DNA from: Hamiltosporidium magnivora
Taxonomy: Eukaryota > Microsporidia > Dubosqiidae
DNA length: 31,093 bases
Direction of reading: 5' to 3'
Assembly: GCA_004325065.1 (NCBI GenBank)
Contig: PITI01000033.1
Span: forward strand, 1-31,093
In this document: in pieces, positions 17,344 through 26,606 of the stretch
How the letters are laid out: every line of letters starts with the position of its first letter
Position numbering within the stretch: the stretch's first letter is position 1
Notes under the pieces: generated by a model
Seen by the model: only the letters and a program-made list of their open reading frames with translations
Told to the model about the DNA's origin: nothing
Databases searched by the model: none
Program-made: the position numbers and the translations under genes

Positions 17344-20300
17344 ATGACCACCAATAAGTCATTGTTGAATAACAAGACGACAGATGCAATAAATGAATTT
17401 CTTAAGAATTTCGATACAACACATTTATGGTGCAGTTCAAGAGATAGAAGTATAAAAATCATTAGGAATTTGGTTTTATATCCAAATATTTGTTATAAAA
17501 CGGAAATACAGAAAAAAATATTTTATAGCTTGGAATCTTGTAATGAATGTTTAAAGAACTACTATTCAATAAGAAATGAAATTGTAACTCAAAAGGAAGA
17601 AATGATTTTGTTGAATGGAGAAGAAAAACGAATTGAAGCGAATATTACAATCAAAAACAATTTTTTTATTGTTTCAGAAATTTATAGATATAACTGGAAA
17701 ATGCTTAAAAATAAAAAGATTCTTGCGTGGTTCCAAGGCGCAATCGCGAATTTCTTTATTAGAGGAAGCAAAGAATTTAAAACACTTAAATTCCCTTTTA
17801 TTTTAATATTTTTATCTGAAAACAAGATTTTACTAGATTGTGCAATTAATAATTTGTTGTCGGTTTATTTAGAATCTTCATGTTATCTTTGTACAGATCT
17901 CGAACAATGGAATTACCTTTTAGAGTTCCGTAATTCATCATACATTCTTGTTGATAATGAAACACCATTGAAATCAATAAATGAAAAGTCTTGGCTTATG
18001 GCACTTTTCGTTTACGTAGGAATCGAAGGAACATTTATAAATGAAGATATTGTCAAACCATTGATATCAATATACAAAGAAACAGATGCAAAAGAAATAA
18101 GAATTTTAATTTTTAAAATAGTTTATATCTGTATAAGAAGAAATCCAAGTTGGTTACCACATTTTGTGTTTATTTTAAGCACAATAGATTGTTATAAATA
18201 TTTTTTGACGAAGGTAAACATTACTTTGATCTATGATCATTACATTTTCTGGGCACCTATAAATTTCTTTATAAATTCATATGATTTATACTGTAAAATA
18301 TATTTAGAAAACAAATATTTTGAATTTTTGGCAGAACTAACTAACGATTTAAACAAAAGAGAAGTTTTTAAAGTTATACTTGGCAATTTTAAATTTACAC
18401 AAAATTATTTAAAATTTTTAACAAATTTTCCTTTCTATGAAGAACTTATTATGATTCTATTGAGAAGCAAAGATCCTAGATTTGAATCACTTTTAAATAT
18501 CGAACCAAAATTTATAGATTTTATGGTTACAAAAACGTTTTTTTATATTTTTAAACTTCCTAAAATTAATTTAGAAATGCAAGAAAATTTATCCGTTATA
18601 CTTCAAAAATGGAAAAATATTTTTATATTTTCTGAAAAAATCTTGTTGGAACTTCATGAAGAAAAAACACTAGAAGAGTGTGATAAGCCTGCTGTAGAAA
18701 ACGAGTCTAAAGTATCTTTCACTACGGCATACAAGTATTTGGAATTTTCTAAACTCAATGGTTTTTACAATATATTTTTCTTCGACATAGAAAGCTACAT
18801 GCGCAAAAATAATTTTCCTGTTTCATTGATTGAAACATATTGTAAATTGAGAGATCTTTTTAAACTTATATTCATTAAAATGCAAAAGGGTGATATTAAG
18901 ACAATGACTAACGAACAAATAGTATATCACTCGGTTTTTAAATGTAATACTTTAACTTCTAAACAGAAAAATAAATTTAAGATTAAAATTTCTGAAATAA
19001 CTCCAATGCTTCTTTCTGATATTCTTGAAAAAATATTTATTTTTAATCAGAGATATAATGAATTTCCTATTTATACACTTCAGATATTGTCATTTGTTAG
19101 ACAATGCTCATATTTCAATGTAGATATACTAAAGAAAATATTTGCTATGATTAAAACGGGATTTTCTTATTGGCAAATATTATATCTTCTGGAATATATT
19201 ACAATACAAATGAGATTTAAACCAGAGGATGATTTGGCTTATTTGTGTAATTTTGAATGGCTTGAGTGCTTGACAAAGGCAAAATTTAAAAAATATAATA
19301 TAAGAGTATTTGTAATATTAGAAAATATTTTGTCAGTTTTAAGTAATTTAAATATTTCAGTATACAATGTTGATTTGAGTAAAATATGTAAATGTTACGT
19401 GTTTTTCAAACTAATTCCCAATTCTTCAGTGATTAAATATGTGGAAAAGATTTCTAAAAATTTGAATTGTGATAATCCATTGATAAATCTTAAAGAATTT
19501 GAGTTACAGGATTGTCAAAAAGATGATGAAATGAATAGCCCGAAAAGGGTGGATATATCTGGATCTGAGTGTGAGATAATTGTTGAAAAGAAAAAACCAA
19601 TTAAAGTGAAAAAGAATTTCGACAAAATATTTGAGGAACCATCTGAAGATGGTATATCGATTGTAGAAAAGAACGAATCGATAGAAGAGAAACTCGATAC
19701 TGATAAAATATCTAAGGAACCTTCCGAAAATGGTATATTAATTCAAGAAAGCAAGGAAACATTAAAAGAGAAAGAAAATAACGATAAAATATCCAAAGAA
19801 CCTTCTGATGAAGATAGATCTACTTTCGAAACTGAAATGGAAATTCCAAGATCAGAAATGAAAATTTCAAATTTACCTTTATTTTCTGAAAGTTCTTTTG
19901 CTGAAAAAAATTCAAATAATGAAGAAACAATTGATGATGAAAATAAAAAAAGTGAAAAAAAAATGATTAACCAGGAAAATGAGTCGTTTAAGAATTTTAA
20001 GTCATTAGTGAGTGATGAAAATCAAAATTATTGTATCAAGAACAACAAAGAAGTTGGTGATGGTAATAAAATTTTAGAAGTGAATTCTGCACAAATATTT
20101 TTTAATATGAAAAAAGAAGCCATTGGAAATCGTAGCAAAACAAATGTATTTTTTACATCGTTTGGTACTCAAAATATTGCACATGAAGCCAATGAAACAA
20201 TCATTTTGGATTCTAAGGAATTGATAAACGGAATTAAAAAACCGGTTGAATTAATGAATGAAGACATCACAGATAATATAATTGAACAAGATACAAGTGC

Positions 20301-22809
20301 CGATGCAGTTTGTACGGAAATACAAGAACTACCGGAACTGGAATTACCACATTCCCCTAAAAGACTAAAATCAAAAATAGATTATAATTTTGAAACGACA
20401 GAAAGTCTAAATACTGATGTTAACCAAGATATAAGTAAAACCTCGCTACCGATTATTTCAATAGAATTTGAAAACCAACCATTAAATAATGATATTGACA
20501 TAAAGGAGCAAATTTTGGAGGTAAGAAGTACTGATTCGATCGAGAATGAAAACATTCAAGGTAATAATATTTTGGAGCAAAAACCAGAAGAGAAAAATGA
20601 TCTTCTTGAAATTGAAGAGATAAATGATTTGACGGAATTATCTTCTATTTCTGATGAATTTCGAATTGTTAAAATTAAACAAAATGGAATAACCAAAGAA
20701 GTTTTTCAAAATGTAAATCCGAGTAAAAATCTTCAAAATTTTACTGAAGAAAAAAAAGTCACACATAGAACTACAATTGTTACACCCGAATCCTCTGCAT
20801 TTTCTTTGTATGAAAAAAGTATGAAAACTAGTAATTTAATACAAGTAAATACAGGTGTTTCTAATAGTATTAACAAAGATGGTTATACATTTGATGCCTC
20901 GTTTTTTATAAAAAGAGTTCTTTCTTTTGAATCGATAACTTCCGGATCTTTGTATAAGAATTTCTATATTCCTGCCACATTTAATTCGTATAAAGAATAT
21001 TTTAATATTTTTAAACCTTTCATTTTTGAAGAGGCAAAAGCGTTAATTGAAAAAGGAATAGAAGAATCTTCTACGGAAAAGAAAATCTTAATTTTGGAAG
21101 AGTTAGCGCATATAAATGAAAATGCAGATTTATTTCTTATTTCAGAAATAAATCCTAATTTTCAAGAATTCGATTTTGTATCGATTGAACCAGAAAAAAA
21201 TCATTTAAATGAAATTCCCATTTCTTATTTTTATGGTGTCGTACTTTCGATTAAACCGGTAAAATCCAGTTTTTATGTTCAAGTCAGAATTTTTGGATTG
21301 AACACAAAATTTTTAAAGAAAAAGATTTCACTTACATTGAAATACATATGTGGTCTTTCCACTGTGTTTAGAGAATACAATTCACTTTTCTATTTCAAAA
21401 ACTCCTCTCTTTCTGATTTCATTTTAGCACCCAATTTGATTCCTCTTCGAAATCTAAAAGTTAAATATACAGCAGCAGAAGTTGCACGTAATTTTGAATT
21501 AAATTACTCACAAGCTCAATCTTTACTAGCATGTTTTAACAGTACATCTCCATTTACTCTCATACAAGGACCTCCCGGAACAGGAAAAACCAAAACGATT
21601 GTTGCAATTGTTGCGGCTTTTTTAAATTCTGATTTTTATATTAAAAAATTTACTAAGCCTAGAATTTTAGTATGTGCACCTAGTAATGTGGCCGTAGATG
21701 AACTTACGCGTAGAATTCACAAAGAAGTACCAAGATTGTCCAAAAAAAATGACATATTGATCCTTAGAAGCGGTGTTATGGTACAACAGGCAGAAGACAT
21801 GATTCCATTTACATTAGACTTTTTAATTGAAAAAGCTGATATTAATTTTTCAAACTCTACGGATATTTCAGTTAATTTTATGGATAAAAAAAAGAAAAGA
21901 AATTATATTTTACAGAATTGTGATATAATCTGTACAACATTGAGTAGTTCTTGTTCTGATTTAATGGTCTCAAATAGTTTGGATTTTGATGTCGTAATAA
22001 TAGACGAGGCATGCCAAGCAGTTGAAACAAGTACACTTATTCCTTTCAAATACAGCCCGGATAAGGTAGTATTGGTCGGTGATTATAAACAACTTCCACC
22101 TACAATTATTTCAAATTTACTTCCTTTTGAAAAAACATTGTTTGACAGACTCAGTAAATATTTACCAGTAAATCTTTTAAGAATGCAATACCGAATGAAC
22201 CCATTGATATCAAAATTTGCAAATAGTTATTTCTATGATAATAACATAAAAAACCATCCATCGGTGATTTCCCGAAAAGATTTGTATTCGAAATTTTGTA
22301 AGCCAATTAATTTTATAAATAGTTTTGGGACAGAAATATTTGACAAAGCATTTAGTTTTTTGAATGAAAACGAAGCAGAATCTGTTGTAAGATTGATTTC
22401 GAAATTTTTATTTGTTTTTTTAGGTGAAAATTTAAATGGAAGGATTGGTGTTATTACTTTTTATAAATCTCAATCCAAATTGATCAAAAAAAAGCTTTTG
22501 AAATTAGGAAAGCCAGAAATTTTAAAAATTGTCGAAGTAAATACAGTAGATGCATTTCAAGGACAAGAAAAGGATGTAATAATAGTTTCCTGTGTTCGAA
22601 CCAGAGGCTTGGGATTTATATCTGATCAAAGAAGAATAAATGTAGCACTTACACGTGCAAAACATGCTCTATTTATTTTCGGGGAATCAAAATGCTTGGA
22701 AAAGAGTCCTTGTTGGAAAGCTGTTGTTTCTTTTTATAAAAAAAGCAGTAGGTTTTATATAAATAGTAAATCTTTTTTCAAAACAGGGATTATTTGTAAG
22801 AAAAATTGA
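17344..22809 (+). CDS. SEN1: Sen1/senataxin-type SF1 RNA/DNA helicase
   Basis: 1821 residues (yeast Sen1 is about 2230). Sen1 unwinds RNA and RNA:DNA hybrids in the nucleus, removing RNA polymerase II and ending transcription of short non-coding RNAs. Residues 1-715 form a helical N-terminal part. Residues about 720-1145 are an acidic Glu/Lys/Asn/Ser linker with a three-unit 27-residue repeat and a possible nuclear signal PKRLKSK at 1005-1011. The helicase core has GPPGTGKT (1409-1416), DEAC (1554-1557), VGDYKQLPPT, QYRMNP (1615-1620), DAFQGQEKD (1736-1744) and ALTRAK (1768-1773). All are intact, so it should be active. The DEAC box fits the Sen1/IGHMBP2 branch better than UPF1; no zinc-rich CH domain is seen. 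It stands alone with a CCCC motif at the start. Confidence 0.96.
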   Translation: MTTNKSLLNNKTTDAINEFLKNFDTTHLWCSSRDRSIKIIRNLVLYPNICYKTEIQKKIFYSLESCNECLKNYYSIRNEIVTQKEEMILLNGEEKRIEANITIKNNFFIVSEIYRYNWKMLKNKKILAWFQGAIANFFIRGSKEFKTLKFPFILIFLSENKILLDCAINNLLSVYLESSCYLCTDLEQWNYLLEFRNSSYILVDNETPLKSINEKSWLMALFVYVGIEGTFINEDIVKPLISIYKETDAKEIRILIFKIVYICIRRNPSWLPHFVFILSTIDCYKYFLTKVNITLIYDHYIFWAPINFFINSYDLYCKIYLENKYFEFLAELTNDLNKREVFKVILGNFKFTQNYLKFLTNFPFYEELIMILLRSKDPRFESLLNIEPKFIDFMVTKTFFYIFKLPKINLEMQENLSVILQKWKNIFIFSEKILLELHEEKTLEECDKPAVENESKVSFTTAYKYLEFSKLNGFYNIFFFDIESYMRKNNFPVSLIETYCKLRDLFKLIFIKMQKGDIKTMTNEQIVYHSVFKCNTLTSKQKNKFKIKISEITPMLLSDILEKIFIFNQRYNEFPIYTLQILSFVRQCSYFNVDILKKIFAMIKTGFSYWQILYLLEYITIQMRFKPEDDLAYLCNFEWLECLTKAKFKKYNIRVFVILENILSVLSNLNISVYNVDLSKICKCYVFFKLIPNSSVIKYVEKISKNLNCDNPLINLKEFELQDCQKDDEMNSPKRVDISGSECEIIVEKKKPIKVKKNFDKIFEEPSEDGISIVEKNESIEEKLDTDKISKEPSENGILIQESKETLKEKENNDKISKEPSDEDRSTFETEMEIPRSEMKISNLPLFSESSFAEKNSNNEETIDDENKKSEKKMINQENESFKNFKSLVSDENQNYCIKNNKEVGDGNKILEVNSAQIFFNMKKEAIGNRSKTNVFFTSFGTQNIAHEANETIILDSKELINGIKKPVELMNEDITDNIIEQDTSADAVCTEIQELPELELPHSPKRLKSKIDYNFETTESLNTDVNQDISKTSLPIISIEFENQPLNNDIDIKEQILEVRSTDSIENENIQGNNILEQKPEEKNDLLEIEEINDLTELSSISDEFRIVKIKQNGITKEVFQNVNPSKNLQNFTEEKKVTHRTTIVTPESSAFSLYEKSMKTSNLIQVNTGVSNSINKDGYTFDASFFIKRVLSFESITSGSLYKNFYIPATFNSYKEYFNIFKPFIFEEAKALIEKGIEESSTEKKILILEELAHINENADLFLISEINPNFQEFDFVSIEPEKNHLNEIPISYFYGVVLSIKPVKSSFYVQVRIFGLNTKFLKKKISLTLKYICGLSTVFREYNSLFYFKNSSLSDFILAPNLIPLRNLKVKYTAAEVARNFELNYSQAQSLLACFNSTSPFTLIQGPPGTGKTKTIVAIVAAFLNSDFYIKKFTKPRILVCAPSNVAVDELTRRIHKEVPRLSKKNDILILRSGVMVQQAEDMIPFTLDFLIEKADINFSNSTDISVNFMDKKKKRNYILQNCDIICTTLSSSCSDLMVSNSLDFDVVIIDEACQAVETSTLIPFKYSPDKVVLVGDYKQLPPTIISNLLPFEKTLFDRLSKYLPVNLLRMQYRMNPLISKFANSYFYDNNIKNHPSVISRKDLYSKFCKPINFINSFGTEIFDKAFSFLNENEAESVVRLISKFLFVFLGENLNGRIGVITFYKSQSKLIKKKLLKLGKPEILKIVEVNTVDAFQGQEKDVIIVSCVRTRGLGFISDQRRINVALTRAKHALFIFGESKCLEKSPCWKAVVSFYKKSSRFYINSKSFFKTGIICKKN
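19621..19830 (+). repeat. 81-bp tandem repeat in the Sen1 linker
   Basis: Units begin at 19621, 19702 and 19783, exactly 81 nt apart. The encoded start of each is DKIxxEPSxxx (residues 760, 787 and 814): DKIFEEPSEDG, DKISKEPSENG and DKISKEPSDED. Units two and three are the most alike. The surrounding linker has no fold that I can recognise. Confidence 0.8.
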
Positions 22810-23175
22810 TTATTTTTTTATTGCTAGAAAGAAAGTATTTAAAATATTAAATTTACAAAAAATAAGAATTTTAGACTATTTTATTTTTTACATTTTAAAT
22901 TGAAAAAGTAAGAAATAGAATTACGTAAAACTTTTTAGCTGTTTTATTTTATTGTTAATATTTCTGTGTTAAGTGAAAAAATAGAGAATACAAAATTCCA
23001 ATAAAGATATACTTTATTTAATACAATACTATCTTATCATATTTTTTTATTCTATTTCTTTCATGTACAACTGAATTTATTCTATATTTTGGAGAATAGG
23101 TTAGTTTTTGGCGTTTCATAATAATTCAACGTTACTTTGCTTATCCTTTTTTCTTCGTTTGTGTTTGTAGTATTG

Positions 23176-23443
23176 TTATGAGTTTTTTGTGGGTTTTTCT
23201 TTTCTTTTATATTCCCGTAAATATTTATAGAACTCTCTCCAATATATTTCTTGGCCTGTATCTTCTTCGGTATAAGAAACTACAGTTTCATTTCGTTTCC
23301 AATGGCATTGATAAAACGTCTGGCTTTGTTTTCATTGGTATTTTGTGCATTTTGAGATGCACAATATAATATTTGGTTATAATACAAATTATAAATTTGT
23401 CACACAATGTATCTATCTCAGCATTAAAAGCATAATAAGACAT
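23176..23443 (-). pseudogene. Possible decayed minus-strand gene fragment
   Basis: An ATG frame of 51 codons (23443 to 23288) beginning MSYYAFNAEIDTLCDKF is followed, overlapping in another frame, by about 50 open codons (23330 to 23176) containing QCHWKRNETVVSYTEEDTGQ and IYWREFYKYLREYKRKE. Together they look like one protein broken by a frameshift. A hydrophobic 63-codon plus-strand ATG frame (23178-23369) covers the same bases and cannot be excluded as the real one. No family recognised. Confidence 0.3.
23343..23364. repeat. Inverted repeat, 8-bp arms
   Basis: TTGTGCAT, loop TTTGAG, ATGCACAA. A weaker one (ACAAATT-ATA-AATTTGT) lies just to the right. It could be a hairpin but has no clear role. 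Confidence 0.45.
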
Positions 23444-23957
23444 AAATATTAGCCACTAAATCATAGTTTCTTTGATTTTCTAGTTCTATAACCTGGTGCA
23501 TATTTTTGAAAATAAGTAATATTTGATAAACCAGTTTTAACGCGTTAATTGCTTCAGGACTCATCCGTGATAAACGAGGGCGCCATGTAGTAGGCTTGAT
23601 TATTTACAAGAAAAAAATCTGTAGTTTGAGAATATAAAATTAGTTTAAACCTTCTGAATACATTTTAAACGAATTTATATTTTCTTGAACACTAAAATAC
23701 TCACATGCTTCTATTACAATGGTATGATCTAATTCTTAAGCAATATAAGGAAAAATAAATTATATTAGTAGTTTTAATTATTATTTAAAACTTATAATTT
23801 TTTATCTCACTTTTTTTTATTACGAATTTGGAATATTATTGGATAATTTTTACATTAAATCAATAACATATGAAAAAACTTAAGAATGTACAATGCGGTA
23901 AGCTTTCGTTTTTTTTAAAACCAAAAGTGTAAATTAACGCAGAGGTTTTGAGGTGTA

Positions 23958-24261
23958 TTAGAAATCTTTGTTATTGCCATTGTTGACGCTGTCTCTTTAA
24001 TTCAGTAAAGAGTTTTTAGATGATTTAATTGCTATATCGAGAGCTTTCTAAAACTGCAATGCAGGATTCGTTTCTGGATTCCAATCTTTTTTTCTTGTAG
24101 AACTTCATTACTTGTTCTTATGGTACGAGAGAAAGGCTTCATTATGAGTCTTACGTATCAAAGCTTTTAGTGACCTCGGATCGCTCTTCCGCTGCATCTT
24201 TACCTCCATATTTAGCCAGTTCAATCATATTTTTTTCATTCGAAGTCTTAGAAGAAGTGAC
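23958..24261 (-). pseudogene. Decayed minus-strand coding remnant
   Basis: The frame from 24261 to 24151 (36 codons) reads VTSSKTSNEKNMIELAKYGG and KDAAEERSEVTKSFDT before a stop; another frame then gives DWNPETNPALQF, a stop, KALDIAIKSSKNSLLN, a stop, and RDSVNNGNNKDF down to 23958. The charged, varied composition is unlike random AT-rich translation. Family unknown. It may belong with the 23176-23443 fragment as one dead gene. Confidence 0.35.
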
Positions 24262-24621
24262 ATTTTATGTTAATATCATATTGCCTGGATATAATTTTTT
24301 GGTTACATAAAAAGGTATGGATGAATACTCTATAAAAAAACTCTCTATTTACCAATGTAAATGTGATTTTGGTACAAAAATCATTGCTTGGATTATTATT
24401 GAGCAAAAAAAACATATAATATATGAGTCGATCGCTGTTTCGTGAATTACAGTATAGTAAAAGAAACAAATACAAAAAAAATTTTGTTTCAAAATCTTTC
24501 AATTGACGTGGAAACCGAGCAATAATTCATGGAACATAAAATCAAGACGATCGGCAGAAAAAATATAAGAATATGTAAATATTGGAAGGATTTAAATCTT
24601 TTAAATCGGCATTCGAAGAAA

Positions 24622-24736
24622 GAGGAATAACCTCATGTATTATTTACATTAAACAGTGAAAGAAAACATTACCGTTTAATTTGGTTTTGCTCACTATCTA
24701 GAGGCGGAAAGACGAGGAATAAATAAGTAGTTAATG
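24622..24736. repeat. Possible fourth, degraded copy of repeat R2
   Basis: GAGGAATAACC at the left and AGAGGCGGAAAGACGAGGAA followed by TAAATAAGTAGTTAAT at the right resemble the ends of the 15161-15383 copy. The middle does not align by eye. It needs an alignment program. Confidence 0.35.
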
Positions 24737-25164
24737 TTTTGCGTAATCTAAAATAAAGAAAGACCATATTTCTAGGTATTTTCTGTCTGGCCCGATCTCT
24801 TTCTCTGTTATTTGTCTAATATGTGTATTAATTCCTCATAGGGTTCGTTTCCTTGTATTGAACTCGTTGAGGCTTTCTCTTGACTCTTTTCTGACTTTTT
24901 ATGTATTTAAATTATGTTCTTCAATCGATAAAGTGTTATTATACGGTATATTTGTGCACTATTGACTAAAAATATTCTTCTATATTCATGTTCATTACCT
25001 TTCCCTAAATATACACATTGGCGTGTTTTATATAATACCTTGCCAGATTATCACAAAAGAAATTATTTCAACACAATTTATAAAACAAACTCAACTCAGA
25101 GACTTATAAGCCATATTTCGTCGGTTTCCTTGTTCAAACATATGAAGTTAATTCAGAGAGATTA

Positions 25165-25678
25165 TTACTGCTTCAAAAGAGCAGTATACTTTTTTTCTTG
25201 TGCAGAAACCAAAAAATCAGTTATATTCCGAATTTCGTCATTAGATTCCATTCTTGATACACTATTTTTTGGGATACTCATCTTAAGATTTTTTTGAGCT
25301 GAAGAACTCTTAATTCGTTTTGTAGGCACGAATTTGTACCTATTTAGTAAAAGTAAATGTAGAAACCCAATATTTTTATTGTCCCGTCTAGCCTAGTTAT
25401 GTCAAGATATTTTGTTAGATCGAGGGGTAAATGTTTAACTGTTTTATTAGACTGGTTTCAGTACTGAAATATTTCTTCTGCTTTCCAAAATACATTTCTA
25501 TCTTAGGTATACAGAAAGAATATTGCTTCATCGTTGAGCTTAATATTCCTTTCTTTAACCGGCCTGAATAATTACTATCACACATAACTATCTTTTTTTC
25601 TTGAATTTTATAACCTTTAAGCGCGATATGTACAATTTTATTTAAAAAATTTTTTAGTCGAGACTCTTCAAATTTCAT
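25165..25678 (-). pseudogene. Frameshifted minus-strand gene remnant, unknown family
   Basis: An 87-codon ATG frame (25678 to 25415) begins MKFEESRLKNFLNKIVHIAL and contains MCDSNYSGRLKKGILSSTMK. Near its end a second frame takes over (HLPLDLTKYLDITRLDG), then a third, open from about 25393 to a TAA at 25165, with RYKFVPTKRIKSSS, MSIPKNSVSRMESNDE and ITDFLVSAQEKKYTALLKQ. The three read as one continuous protein of about 165 residues with two frameshifts. There is no CCC upstream of the ATG. A plus-strand 111-codon frame over 24962-25297 starts with TTG and is most likely its shadow. If the frameshifts are sequencing errors, it could be a live gene. Confidence 0.5.
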
Positions 25679-25679
25679 T

Positions 25680-26606
25680 CTGTATATTTGTTCTTAAAAC
25701 CTATATTTAATTGAATTAAATTTTGATTAAAGATAAATATAGTTTGTCTGTATATTACACCCTATGGTTTGCGGCTCTTCTTGTTGATATGACTTTTATT
25801 TTTTTAAACCAAGTATAATTATATAGAAATTTATAAATTTAGTACTGTAAATTGTTTTTTTTTCTATTTCTCAAACGGTTTCTCGCATGATTAACTATTC
25901 ACAGACACAATAATCTAAACAATTTTTTTATATATTTTAGAACAACAAAGAAACCATATAATTCAATTAAATAACACAGTAACCCAGAAAGAGAGAAATT
26001 TATTTAATTTTCTTTTTGATATCTATAATCCTTTCTGGCGTGTTTTATCTTCTTTTAAGCGATTTTGCTTTGTAAAAATATTAAAAATGTAAAGCAATAT
26101 AAAATGAGCGAACATTTGAAATAATCATACCTTGACATATTAACTTCATTTCTAGCATTTTATTTGCTTGAAGTATAAGCTTAATTCCCTTTGGATATTT
26201 TAGAATTGAAAAAAAAGAATCTTTGCAAGTAATTAATTAGTAAAAAAAATTAAATTAGACCTTAGATCATTCAAAAAATTTATTTTTTTATAAATCAACT
26301 GCATAATAAATAAAAAGCGAATTAAGATAAATAATTTAGTGCATGAAATTGCAATATATTATAGATTTTTTTTCTAAAGTTACATTGTTAAACAAATGAT
26401 AAGTTTTTTCGTAATCAATTCCTAAACTATATTGTATTAGAAAGTAAGAAGCAAGCGAATTTGTATTTATATCGCTTAAAAGAAACTTAATTTAAATAGC
26501 GACAAAAATAGTAAATGAGTAGAAAAAATTATATATTTGAAAAAAATTCCAAATTTATGAAATTCTATAATTTTTGTCACACATTTGTATGATGTAAGAT
26601 ACATAG
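25680..26606. other. Intergenic, nothing seen
   Basis: About 930 bp of AT-rich DNA without a coding-like frame. The right end may include the dead promoter and signal-peptide region of the leucine-rich-repeat pseudogene. Confidence 0.5.

Noticed and set aside
24962..25297. 111-codon plus-strand ORF
   Set aside because: Its first codon is TTG and it is antisense to a minus-strand frame that continues a coherent protein; I judge it a shadow.
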